Shown here: in pieces, positions 18,143 to 26,746 of the stretch | Numbering within the stretch: the first letter of the stretch is position 1 | Layout of the letters: each line of letters starts with the position of its first letter | Source of the DNA: Tatumella punctata | GTDB lineage: Bacteria > Pseudomonadota > Gammaproteobacteria > Enterobacterales > Enterobacteriaceae | Reading direction: 5' to 3' | Assembly: GCF_039523735.1 (NCBI RefSeq) | Contig: NZ_BAAAFW010000050.1 | Coordinates: 124,001-188,000, forward strand | DNA: 64,000 nucleotides | Made by a program: the position numbers and the translations under genes | The notes under the pieces: generated by a model | Told to the model about the DNA's origin: nothing | What the model saw: only the letters and a program-made list of their open reading frames with translations | Database searches by the model: none

Positions 18143-19000
18143 TCAGCCGGTCACTTTTTCAGACTGTAAGGTAAAGTCCTGATATAACCGGCGGGCCAGG
18201 CTGCTGACAGGGCCACAGGATAATGTTTTTTCTTCAATACGATTACAGTGCAATACTTTGCCATGGTTACCGGTACTGAAAATTTCGTCAGCGTTCAGTA
18301 CATCTTCCGTTGTCAGTGTGACTTCTTCCACCGGAATACCTTCTGCGCGCAGCAGTTTAATCACCCGCTGGCGGGTAATTCCGTTCAGAAAGCTGCCATT
18401 AGGTAACGGGGTATACGCGGTACCCTGTTTAACAATCCAGAGATTTGCCGCAGCAAACTCGGCAATATTGCCTTCGGCATCCAGTACTACGGCAGTATTG
18501 AAGCCGCGCTGGTTAGCTTCACGGATAATACGCTGTGTATTCGGATACAGGCAGGAGGCTTTCGCTTCGGTAGGCGCCATGCTGGCATCCGGACGGCGAT
18601 AAGGGCTGAAAGTCGCACTGAAACCGTTATCTTCCGGAAGCGCAGTTTCAAAAATATGCAGTGCGAAAGTTGTACTGTCCGGATCCGGTAACAGGAATCC
18701 GCCCGGTGAAAAGAACAGTACTTTAATATAATAATCGGTATCATGTGGCAGCTGAGTTAAGCCTTCACGGACTAAATCAGCAATATTTTCTGCAGAAATT
18801 TTAGGTGCCATTCCCATGGTAATAGCTGACTTTATCGCCCGCTGACAGTGGGCATCCAAATCCGGCAGATGGCCTTTAACGGAACGGGCACCATCGAACA
18901 CTCCGGAGGCCATCCATAGTGCATGATCGGTTAAACCAATAACCGGTTTATCCTTGGTACTCCACTCCCCATCAAACCAGATGATTTCGCGACTATTCAT
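18143..19000 (-). CDS. PLP-dependent class IV aminotransferase (branched-chain type)
   Basis: Cytoplasmic fold-type IV transaminase, closest by eye to branched-chain amino acid aminotransferases; substrate not provable from sequence. 285 residues. DHALWMASGVFDGARSVKG matches the N-terminal substrate region; the PLP lysine is in EAKASCLYPNTQRIIREA (about residue 150), followed by the AVVLDAEGNIAEFAAANLWIVK block and NGITRQRVIKLL. It is shorter than E. coli IlvE (309). It sits between the LysR remnant and the AT-rich region, in place of queG, so it looks like an acquired or rearranged gene. It has its own terminator. Confidence 0.85.
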   Translation of the reverse strand: MNSREIIWFDGEWSTKDKPVIGLTDHALWMASGVFDGARSVKGHLPDLDAHCQRAIKSAITMGMAPKISAENIADLVREGLTQLPHDTDYYIKVLFFSPGGFLLPDPDSTTFALHIFETALPEDNGFSATFSPYRRPDASMAPTEAKASCLYPNTQRIIREANQRGFNTAVVLDAEGNIAEFAAANLWIVKQGTAYTPLPNGSFLNGITRQRVIKLLRAEGIPVEEVTLTTEDVLNADEIFSTGNHGKVLHCNRIEEKTLSCGPVSSLARRLYQDFTLQSEKVTG

Positions 19001-19476
19001 TATTTATTTTCCAGATTGCCGATAGATTATTTACTATTGAAACGATGTTGTTCAGAAAACAGGAACAACAACAACGAATCCCAGCATAGCAAGAAAAAGT
19101 AGCCACTGAATAGTTTCTGCAGGGATGATTTTGATGCGATCTATTCCGGCCGTAGTGATGATCCTGCTCAGTACTTAAGGATCATTGATTAAATTAATGA
19201 TCTGCTACTAATCCAATATAGTTGTCTGATAACTATCGTATTATTCCAGTTAATACTGATTTTTTCAGTGGCTGTATTTTTTGACATGAACAAATAATAA
19301 CCATTCAGTCTCAGGGATGTGATTTGATGATTGCTATCAGCAGGTGATAGCGGCATAATGCGCCTCCCCGAAATTCATCGCCAGATGGAAATCTGTGGGT
19401 AACATTACAATCAGTGACCTGTTTCCCGAAATATTGCCCAGTATTAATGGTAATATTCCGTTTTCTGTGAACAGAG

Positions 19477-19485
19477 TTATCCACA
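19477..19485 (+). promoter_or_regulatory. Perfect DnaA box
   Basis: TTATCCACA, the highest-affinity DnaA recognition sequence. A given 9-mer is expected once per roughly 131 kb counting both strands, so two in 174 bases is not chance background. Confidence 0.75.
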
Positions 19486-19543
19486 ATCGCCCATACAACA
19501 TTCCTCATAACTTACCGACATCACGAACGGATATTGTCGTGTT

Positions 19544-19556
19544 TAATGCATTGATT
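19544..19556 (-). promoter_or_regulatory. IHF consensus site between the DnaA boxes
   Basis: TAATGCATTGATT fits YAAnnnnTTGATW exactly. The flanking sequence 3' of it is A+T rich, which favours IHF bending. Confidence 0.6.
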
Positions 19557-19641
19557 TAATTATTTATAATTCAAATATCTTCCTGATGCAGTATTGGTCA
19601 TATTTCGTCTGTACACCTTGAATCACCAAGCGTTTTTATTT

Positions 19642-19650
19642 TTATCCACA
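19642..19650 (+). promoter_or_regulatory. Perfect DnaA box
   Basis: Second TTATCCACA, same orientation as the first, 165 bases downstream of it. Confidence 0.75.
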
Positions 19651-19815
19651 GAAAAATTTCCGGTCAGAAAATTCAGCACGATGTTATCTCAGGATCGGAT
19701 AAAACCTCGCGGCGCAGGTAAAGTATGAAGTTGCAATATCTGCGGGTCAGCTCCATTTTGGACCGGGAGCATGATATGGTGGCTGCCTGTCGTTATCTCC
19801 CGTAAGAGGTGGCAA

Positions 19816-21324
19816 ATGTCTGTTCAGGATCCCTGTTCCCCGTTATTACCTGAGGCTGTATGGCCTGTCGCTCACTTTCCCCGGCTTGAAAAATATTTAT
19901 GTGAAACCGAGGGTATCAGCCCTTATACGCTGATGGAGCGTGCCGGGCAGGCTGCTTTTGCCAGAGCATGTCAGTTATGGCCAGAGGCCAGACACTGGCG
20001 GGTCCTGTGCGGTGGCGGTAATAACGGTGGCGATGGCTATATTATCGCCCGGCTGGCAAAACAGGCGGGATATCAGGTAACTCTGGTCGCCTGTGACTGG
20101 CAGAATGCGCCGCCGGAAGCTCACCGTGCACGGGAAAAGTGGCTTGAGTGTGGCGGAAAATGCACAGCTGCTGACGGTGAATGGCCCGGTGACGAGGATT
20201 TGATCATTGACGGGTTACTGGGAATAGGACTGAACCGGGCACCGCAAGAGCCTTATTGTCAGTTGATCCGTAAAACCTTACAACGATCTTGCCCGGTGCT
20301 GGCACTGGATATTCCGTCAGGGCTGATGGCTGATACGGGAGCCGTACCCGGAGAGGCGATCAAAGCGACAGTAACACTGAGTTTTATTGCCTTAAAAGCA
20401 GGTTTACTGACCGGTCAAGCCCGGGAATACTGCGGGAAGATCCTTGTGGATCCGCTGGGGCCATCCCTCAGTGAAATATATAGCGAGCCGCCGATCCGTC
20501 GTAAAGATACGGCAGATTTATCGGGCTGGATCCTCCCCCGCAATGCAACCGCACATAAAGGGAATAATGGCCGGCTATTACTGGCAGGGGGAGATGAGGG
20601 GACCGGCGGTGCTATAAGGCTGGCAGCAGAAGCCGCATTACGCAGTGGTGCCGGGTTGGTACGGGTACTGACCCATCCGCAACATGTGACCGCGTTACTG
20701 GCCGCTCGTCCGGAACTTATGGTGGCTGCGGTGTCAGAACAACGATTACAGGAAAGTATCGACTGGGCCGATATAGTGGTGACCGGTCCCGGCCTTGGCC
20801 AGAGAGACTGGGGACGCCGAATCCTTGCTCAGGTAAAAAAAAGTAAAAAAGACACACTTTGGGATGCGGATGCCCTTAACCTTCTGGCAATCGACCCCGA
20901 TACACGTCAGAATCGCATCCTGACCCCTCATCCGGGGGAAGCTGCCAGGTTGTTAGGTACATCGGTTCAGGTTGTGGAGAGTAACCGGCTGCAGGCGGCA
21001 CATAAGCTGGTACAGCGTTATGGCGGAGTAGTGGTGCTTAAAGGTGCCGGTACTGTGATAGCGTCTGAAAGCGGAGCGACGGTGATTGCTGATGTGGGCA
21101 ATCCGGGGATGGCTAGCGGAGGAATGGGCGATGTACTGAGCGGTATCATTGCTGCACTTGCCGGACAGAAACTCTCTCTCTATGATGCAGCCTGCGCAGG
21201 CGTTGTTGCCCATGGCGGTGCTGCCGATCTTGTTGCCCGTGAGTATGGTATGCGGGGTATGTTAGCCAGCGATTTATTTTATCCGCTCAGGCGATTAGTT
21301 AATCCGGAAATGAATCTGAAATAA
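19816..21324 (+). CDS. nnr: Bifunctional NAD(P)H-hydrate epimerase / dehydratase
   Basis: Repairs hydrated NAD(P)H. The N-terminal epimerase domain (about residues 1-215) has GGGNNGGDGYIIARLAK; the C-terminal ADP-dependent dehydratase domain (about 225-502) has AGGDEGTGGAIRLAAEAALRSGAG, TPHPGEAARLLG and GNPGMASGGMGDVLSGII. 502 residues from an ATG preceded by AGAGGTGG; E. coli Nnr is 515. It opens a long co-directional cluster with tsaE (2-base gap), amiB, mutL and miaA. queG, normally divergent and upstream, is absent. Confidence 0.95.
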   Translation: MSVQDPCSPLLPEAVWPVAHFPRLEKYLCETEGISPYTLMERAGQAAFARACQLWPEARHWRVLCGGGNNGGDGYIIARLAKQAGYQVTLVACDWQNAPPEAHRAREKWLECGGKCTAADGEWPGDEDLIIDGLLGIGLNRAPQEPYCQLIRKTLQRSCPVLALDIPSGLMADTGAVPGEAIKATVTLSFIALKAGLLTGQAREYCGKILVDPLGPSLSEIYSEPPIRRKDTADLSGWILPRNATAHKGNNGRLLLAGGDEGTGGAIRLAAEAALRSGAGLVRVLTHPQHVTALLAARPELMVAAVSEQRLQESIDWADIVVTGPGLGQRDWGRRILAQVKKSKKDTLWDADALNLLAIDPDTRQNRILTPHPGEAARLLGTSVQVVESNRLQAAHKLVQRYGGVVVLKGAGTVIASESGATVIADVGNPGMASGGMGDVLSGIIAALAGQKLSLYDAACAGVVAHGGAADLVAREYGMRGMLASDLFYPLRRLVNPEMNLK

Positions 21325-21326
21325 GA

Positions 21327-21803
21327 ATGAAAACCTCTGTAATCTCTTTACCCGACGAATCAGCTACCCTCCGATTAGGTGCTGCCCTGGCACTTGCCAG
21401 CCAGCGTGCCACGGTCATTTACCTGTATGGTGATTTGGGGGCAGGAAAAACCACCTTTAGCCGTGGTTTTATTCAGGCACTTGGGCATCAGGGTAATGTA
21501 AAAAGTCCGACTTATACGCTGGTTGAGCCCTATACCCTTGGTGATCGTGCAATATATCATTTCGATTTATACCGGCTGGCTGATCCGGAAGAACTGGAGT
21601 TTATGGGGATCCGTGATTATTTTTCCGGGGATGCCATCTGTCTGGTGGAATGGCCGCAGCGCGGAAACGGTTTCTTACCTGACCCTGACCTGACGGTAAC
21701 GATGAGTTACGTCAGTGATGCCCGTCAGGCAGAAATTGTTGCCGAAAGCCCGTATGGTGAAACGCTGCTGAGCATACTGACCGCGGACGGGAAAGAGATA
21801 TGA
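21327..21803 (+). CDS. tsaE: tRNA threonylcarbamoyladenosine ATPase TsaE
   Basis: ATPase of the t6A37 tRNA modification complex with TsaB and TsaD. The Walker A loop GDLGAGKTT is at residues 35-43; SPTYTLVEPY and YHFDLYRLADPEELEFMG follow, and the Walker B-like CLVEWPQRG is visible. 158 residues. It lies 2 bases after nnr and overlaps amiB by 4 bases (ATGA), so translation is probably coupled. Confidence 0.95.
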   Translation: MKTSVISLPDESATLRLGAALALASQRATVIYLYGDLGAGKTTFSRGFIQALGHQGNVKSPTYTLVEPYTLGDRAIYHFDLYRLADPEELEFMGIRDYFSGDAICLVEWPQRGNGFLPDPDLTVTMSYVSDARQAEIVAESPYGETLLSILTADGKEI

Positions 21804-23386
21804 CACGGCGGTTTTTTAGCCGTTACCGGCTGTTTCTGTGGATGATATTGCTGCTCCCGGGGCTTTCTGTCGCGGCGAGCTTGTCCAATATTGGTGTCCG
21901 GAACGGCGACTCACTGACGACAGTGACCCTGCATTTTAGCGGTAAACCTGCCTATTCATGGTTTTCTCTGCACAATCCTGAACGAGTCGTGATGGATATT
22001 CGTCAGACCGGGAAAATTAATGGCCTGCCGCTGAACTTCAGTGGTGAAAATATTGTAAAACGCATTCGTACCAGTCAACCGGCGGATAATCAGAGTTTCC
22101 GGCTGGTGTTCGAACTGACTCAGCCGGCCAGCACTGTCACCCGGCTAACACAACAAGGTGATCAGTATCAGGTCATTTTTTCTTTACGCGGGCGACAAAC
22201 GGCCAAAGCAGCGCCGGTCAGTCCGGTGACCCCGCAGGTGGTGCAGCCACCGGCCAGTCAGGCAGTTGCGACGACGGTGAGTCAACCGCAGCGTAACGAG
22301 CAGGTCATCATTGCTATTGATGCAGGCCATGGCGGACAGGACCCGGGCGCTATCGGCCAGAATGGCCTGAAAGAGAAAAATGTCACTATTTCTATTGCCC
22401 GTAAATTACAGAAACTGCTGAATGCTAACCGGATGTTCAAGGCCGTTATGACCCGTAACGGGGATTACTACGTATCAGTAATGGGCCGTTCGGAAGTGGC
22501 ACGTAAAGAAAACGCCAATCTGCTGTTGTCTGTCCATGCGGATTCAGCACCCAGCCATACAGCCAGTGGTGCTTCGGTCTGGGTACTTTCAAACCGGCGG
22601 GCAAATTCTGAAATGGCAGGCTGGCTGGAAAAAACAGAGAAGCAATCTGAGTTATTAGGCGGTGCCGGTGATCTGCTGGCAAGCAATAAAGCTGACCCCT
22701 ATTTTAGCCAGGCAGTACTGGACCTGCAGTTTGGGCACTCGCAGCGGGTAGGGTATGACGTGGCCGTCAAAGTGATTCAGCAACTGCGGGTGGTCACCCC
22801 GATGCATAAACGTTTACCAGAGCATGCCAGTCTCGGTGTGTTACGGTCACCGGATATACCGTCGTTACTGGTTGAAACCGGATTCATCAGTAACCGTCAG
22901 GAAGAACGTTTACTGGGCAGCAGTGCTTATCAGGATAAAATAGCGAAAGCTATCTATCACGGGCTGTATAACTATTTTAAAATCCATCCGCTGCAAAGTA
23001 TTCCGCAGAAAGAGAATAAAGCCATTGCGGTGAGTTCCGCGGGAAATCTTAGCAAGGGAACGACACACATCCATATTGTGCAGCGGGGAGAAACCCTGTC
23101 AGGGATCGCTCAGCGCTATGGTGTCACCCCGGGTTCACTGGTAGCGCTAAATAAACTGAAAAAAGAAGGCGTCTGGACAGGACAACGTCTGAAGATCGCT
23201 GTGGCCGGAAAAAGTGTGCCGGTAGCCAGAAAAGCGTCGATGATTAAGCATAAGGTCGTCAAAGGTGATTCATTAAGCAGTATTGCTGCGCGCTACGGCG
23301 TCAGTGGTAAAACTATTATGCAACAAAATAATATGCGCTCAGAAAATGTAATGCTGGGCCAGACTCTGACTATTTCTCAGCCATAA
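21800..23386 (+). CDS. amiB: N-acetylmuramoyl-L-alanine amidase AmiB
   Basis: Periplasmic zinc amidase that splits septal peptidoglycan during division, activated by EnvC. 528 residues: signal peptide to about residue 26, AMIN domain (about 28-130), proline-rich linker, amidase_3 domain (about 168-390) with His177 in IAIDAGHGGQDPG, Glu192, LLLSVHADSAP and LLVETGFISNRQEE. Two LysM domains end the protein (IVQRGETLSGIAQRYG and HKVVKGDSLSSIAARYG). The extra LysM module makes it about 80 residues longer than E. coli AmiB (445). Confidence 0.95.
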   Translation: MTRRFFSRYRLFLWMILLLPGLSVAASLSNIGVRNGDSLTTVTLHFSGKPAYSWFSLHNPERVVMDIRQTGKINGLPLNFSGENIVKRIRTSQPADNQSFRLVFELTQPASTVTRLTQQGDQYQVIFSLRGRQTAKAAPVSPVTPQVVQPPASQAVATTVSQPQRNEQVIIAIDAGHGGQDPGAIGQNGLKEKNVTISIARKLQKLLNANRMFKAVMTRNGDYYVSVMGRSEVARKENANLLLSVHADSAPSHTASGASVWVLSNRRANSEMAGWLEKTEKQSELLGGAGDLLASNKADPYFSQAVLDLQFGHSQRVGYDVAVKVIQQLRVVTPMHKRLPEHASLGVLRSPDIPSLLVETGFISNRQEERLLGSSAYQDKIAKAIYHGLYNYFKIHPLQSIPQKENKAIAVSSAGNLSKGTTHIHIVQRGETLSGIAQRYGVTPGSLVALNKLKKEGVWTGQRLKIAVAGKSVPVARKASMIKHKVVKGDSLSSIAARYGVSGKTIMQQNNMRSENVMLGQTLTISQP

Positions 23387-23436
23387 ATTATCCGGAAACG
23401 GAGGCTGTTGATAAGCTATTTCTGCGGGGATCGGCT

Positions 23437-25329
23437 ATGGCTATACAGATATTACCACCTCAGCTGGCTAACCAGATAGCTGCCGGAGAGGTGGTAGAGC
23501 GTCCGGCATCAGTGGTGAAAGAGCTGGTGGAAAATAGTCTGGATGCCGGGGCGACGAAAATTGATATCGGGATAGAAAAAGGCGGAGCTAAGCGTATTTC
23601 TATCCGGGACAATGGCGCGGGTATTGCTAAAGATGAACTGGCGATGGCCCTGGCCCGTCATGCCACCAGTAAGATTACCAGTCTGGATGACCTTGAAGCC
23701 ATTATGAGTCTCGGCTTCCGGGGAGAGGCGCTGGCCAGTATCAGTTCGGTGTCGCGGCTGATACTGACGTCACGCACCGCAGAACAGAGCGGCGCATGGC
23801 AGGCCTATGCCGAAGGCCGTGATATGGCAGTAACACTGAAACCCGCTGCGCACCCTTGCGGTACTACCCTGGAAGTCTTAGACCTGTTTTATAATACGCC
23901 CGCCCGGCGTAAGTTTTTACGTACCGAAAAAACCGAATTTACCCACATCGACGAAATTATTCGCCGGATTGCGCTGGTACGTTTTGACGTGGAACTGTCC
24001 CTTAGCCATAACGGTAAAATGGTGCGTCAGTACCGGATTGCCAATGACCAGCGTCAGCGTGAGCGTCGTTTAGGGGCTATTTGCGGGACAACTTTTGTTG
24101 AGCATGCCCTGTACCTTGAGTGGCAACATGGTTCGCTGAATCTGAACGGATGGGTGGCTGAACCTCAGGGCGCACGGCAGATCACTGACGTGCAGTATTG
24201 TTACGTGAACGGTCGTATGATGCGCGATAAGTTGATCAACCACGCTATCCGCCAGGCATATCAGGACAAGCTGGGGGATGATCAGCAGCCGGCTTATGTG
24301 CTTTATTTGCAAATTGATCCCCACCAGGTTGATGTTAATGTACATCCGGCCAAGCATGAAGTGCGTTTTCATCAGTCACGTCTGGTACATGATTTTATTT
24401 ACCAGGGCGTTCTCAGTGCTTTACAGAGTGCAGCACAACGGGATCCGCTGACAGAGTCGCAACATAATCCCCCTTCAGCCAGCCACACGCCGGAGAATCG
24501 TCGTTCTGCCGGAACGAACCGTTTCTCCTCACCACCTGAGACGGAGCGACACCCGGAGAGGGATACCCGCAGCAGTGAACCGCCTGCCCGCCAGAGCCGC
24601 AGTGGTGGCAGCACTGCCACCAGCAGGCCTGCGAGGGAAACTTTTTCTGGCGAAGGGTATCAGGCGAAACAGGGAGAGGCCTACCAGCGTATGTTATCGG
24701 CTGCTCGTGAGCCGCTGGCGACCGGTATATCAGCTCCCGGGCCAGTAGCCACAGACTCACCACTGGAGGCCCATCAGCAGAGCTTTGGCCGGGTGCTTAC
24801 GGTGCTGCGCCAGTCGTATGCCGTGACGGAAAACGCTCAGGGCCTGAGGATCATTTCCCTGACAGTCGCAGCACGCTGGCTGATCCGTGCGCAATTACAA
24901 CCGGACGGGGAGCCGCTGCGTACTCAGCCATTACTGATCCCCGTACGCCTGAAAGCAGGGAAGCAGGAACTCCGGGCCCTGACAACCCACATCGACAGCC
25001 TGCAATATCTGGGAATGGATTTTGCGACAGATGCGCAGCATGTGACCTTACGTGGTGTGCCTTTACCATTACGAACACAAAATTTACAAAACTTGATTCC
25101 GGAACTGTTAGGCTATCTTGCCCTGCAGTCAGAGGTCGGTGCAGAGCAACTCGCCCAGTGGCTGGCGTCACGTTGCCACACTGTTCACTCGGAATGGAAT
25201 CACTCACAGGCTATTGCCTTACTGGCAGATCTGGAGAGGCTGACACCGTCGCTGGTTTCAGCACCTCCGGCAGGCTTATTGCAGGCAGTAGATTTAGATA
25301 ATGTCTTTGAAGCGTTGAAAAATGAGTGA
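23437..25329 (+). CDS. mutL: DNA mismatch repair protein MutL
   Basis: Matchmaker ATPase between MutS and MutH. The N-terminal GHKL domain has VKELVENSLDAGAT, RDNGAGI, LGFRGEALASI and FYNTPARRKF; a low-complexity P/S/T/R-rich linker spans about residues 340-440; the C-terminal dimerisation domain follows. The DQHAxxE endonuclease motif is absent, as expected in bacteria that use MutH. 630 residues versus 615 in E. coli. Overlaps miaA by 8 bases. Confidence 0.96.
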   Translation: MAIQILPPQLANQIAAGEVVERPASVVKELVENSLDAGATKIDIGIEKGGAKRISIRDNGAGIAKDELAMALARHATSKITSLDDLEAIMSLGFRGEALASISSVSRLILTSRTAEQSGAWQAYAEGRDMAVTLKPAAHPCGTTLEVLDLFYNTPARRKFLRTEKTEFTHIDEIIRRIALVRFDVELSLSHNGKMVRQYRIANDQRQRERRLGAICGTTFVEHALYLEWQHGSLNLNGWVAEPQGARQITDVQYCYVNGRMMRDKLINHAIRQAYQDKLGDDQQPAYVLYLQIDPHQVDVNVHPAKHEVRFHQSRLVHDFIYQGVLSALQSAAQRDPLTESQHNPPSASHTPENRRSAGTNRFSSPPETERHPERDTRSSEPPARQSRSGGSTATSRPARETFSGEGYQAKQGEAYQRMLSAAREPLATGISAPGPVATDSPLEAHQQSFGRVLTVLRQSYAVTENAQGLRIISLTVAARWLIRAQLQPDGEPLRTQPLLIPVRLKAGKQELRALTTHIDSLQYLGMDFATDAQHVTLRGVPLPLRTQNLQNLIPELLGYLALQSEVGAEQLAQWLASRCHTVHSEWNHSQAIALLADLERLTPSLVSAPPAGLLQAVDLDNVFEALKNE

Positions 25330-26272
25330 AATAAACCAGGCCAGCCGGCCGAAGGCGATATTTTTAATGGGGCCGACAGCCTCCGGAAAAACGGCACAGG
25401 CCATTGCATTGCGCCAGAAGCTGCCGGTGGAAATTATCAGTGTCGATTCTGCGTTGATCTATAAAGGGATGGATATCGGTACCGCAAAACCTTCGGCAGA
25501 AGAACTGGCCCTGGCGCCGCACCGGTTGCTGGATATCCGGGATCCTGCTGAAGCATATTCAGCGGCAGATTTCTGTCGTGATGCGCTGAAAGAAATGGAT
25601 GATATTGTAAGAGACGGGCGTATTCCGTTGCTTGTTGGCGGAACGATGCTCTATTTCAAAGCGTTACTTGAGGGATTGTCACCGTTGCCTGCGGCAAACC
25701 CTGAAGTCCGCAAACAGCTGGAAGACAGAGCGAAAAATGAGGGATGGGAGTCCCTGCATCGTGATTTATGTCAGATAGATCCTGAAGCGGGTCTGCGTAT
25801 TCATCCGAATGATCCGCAGAGACTCTCAAGGGCACTGGAAGTTTTCCTGATTTCGGGTAAAACTTTAACTGAGCTGACAAAAATTTCTGGTGAAACGTTA
25901 CCCTACGATGTGATGCAGTTCGCTATTGCGCCTGCAACCCGGGAATTATTGCATGAGCGCATTGCGTTACGTTTTCAGCAGATGCTGGCGTCGGGCTTTG
26001 AGGCTGAAGCACGGGAATTATTTGCACGAGGTGATCTGCATACGGATATGCCGTCAATTCGCTGTGTGGGCTATCGCCAGATGTGGGCATTTTTATCGGG
26101 TGAAACAGATTACGATGAAATGGTTTTTCGCGGAATCTGTGCCACACGACAGCTGGCAAAACGGCAGATGACCTGGTTACGTGGCTGGCAAAATGTTCAC
26201 TGGCTTGACAGTGATCAACCCGCATTGGCACAAGATGCGATTATGCAGGTAGTTAGTGCTAACATTCGGTGA
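25322..26272 (+). CDS. miaA: tRNA dimethylallyltransferase MiaA
   Basis: Transfers dimethylallyl to A37 of tRNAs reading UNN codons. The P-loop GPTASGKT lies near residue 17; DSALIYKGMDIGTAKP, VGGTMLYFKALLEGLSPLP and the CxxxRQLAKRQMTWLRGW tail are all present. 316 residues, as in E. coli. The start overlaps the mutL end; hfq follows after 99 bases, which in E. coli contain hfq promoters. Confidence 0.96.
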   Translation: MSEINQASRPKAIFLMGPTASGKTAQAIALRQKLPVEIISVDSALIYKGMDIGTAKPSAEELALAPHRLLDIRDPAEAYSAADFCRDALKEMDDIVRDGRIPLLVGGTMLYFKALLEGLSPLPAANPEVRKQLEDRAKNEGWESLHRDLCQIDPEAGLRIHPNDPQRLSRALEVFLISGKTLTELTKISGETLPYDVMQFAIAPATRELLHERIALRFQQMLASGFEAEARELFARGDLHTDMPSIRCVGYRQMWAFLSGETDYDEMVFRGICATRQLAKRQMTWLRGWQNVHWLDSDQPALAQDAIMQVVSANIR

Positions 26273-26371
26273 TTGTGTACAATTGATTCGTTACCGTGCG
26301 CAAAATTTTTCGCAATTTTTACACTGTTGGTTCTGAAATAATAAACAACAAGCATATAAGGAAAAGATAGA

Positions 26372-26671
26372 ATGGCTAAAGGGCAATCATTACAAGACCC
26401 GTTTTTGAACGCGTTGCGTCGCGAACGTGTACCGGTTTCGATTTATCTGGTGAATGGCATTAAATTGCAAGGTCAGATCGAGTCATTTGATCAGTTTGTC
26501 ATTCTGTTAAAAAATACCGTTAGTCAGATGGTCTATAAGCACGCGATTTCTACCGTGGTGCCTTCTCGTCCTGTGTCTCATCACACCAATGCTCCGGCAG
26601 GTGGTAGCAACTATCATAATAACGGGACAGCACCGACACAGTCACAACAAGACGGTGACAGCGCAGAGTAA
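26372..26671 (+). CDS. hfq: RNA chaperone Hfq
   Basis: Hexameric Sm-like protein that pairs sRNAs with mRNAs. MAKGQSLQDPFLNALRRERVPVSIYL opens the protein (Sm1), with the distal and proximal site residues in QFVILLKNTVSQMVYKHAIST (Sm2, about 41-61). The flexible tail is Asn/Gly/Ser/Gln-rich and ends in acidic DGDSAE, as needed for RNA cycling. 99 residues versus 102 in E. coli. Confidence 0.97.
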   Translation: MAKGQSLQDPFLNALRRERVPVSIYLVNGIKLQGQIESFDQFVILLKNTVSQMVYKHAISTVVPSRPVSHHTNAPAGGSNYHNNGTAPTQSQQDGDSAE

Positions 26672-26746
26672 TTAGTCACTCGCATGCCAGGGCTGGCAAC
26701 AATTTAGTGTTTCCCGTCCTGGTCTTTTTTAAAGAGAGGTTTTCGC

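Larger units (their letters stand above)
19001..19815. other. AT-rich non-coding region with DnaA boxes and an IHF consensus (datA-like)
   Basis: About 800 bases with no gene I can support. It contains two perfect DnaA boxes TTATCCACA (19477-19485 and 19642-19650), a one-mismatch box in reverse orientation TGTGGGTAA (19394-19402), and between the two perfect boxes a full IHF consensus TAATGCATTGATT (19544-19556, complement of WATCAAnnnnTTR). A near-palindrome with GATCATT / AATGATC arms lies at 19180-19202. In E. coli the DnaA-titrating and DnaA-inactivating locus datA lies just downstream of glyVXY and also combines DnaA boxes with an IHF site, so this is its likely counterpart. Confidence 0.6.

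Noticed and set aside
19180..19202. FNR site in the near-palindrome GATCATT...AATGATC
   Set aside because: Lacks the TTGATnnnnATCAA pattern; left only as an unexplained dyad.
19311..19508. 65-codon open frame on the minus strand in the AT-rich region
   Set aside because: No ribosome site, no recognisable family, overlaps a DnaA box; likely chance.
17532..19815. Genomic island integrated into the tRNA-Gly 3' end
   Set aside because: No integrase, and no second copy of the tRNA 3' end to act as attR was found downstream.
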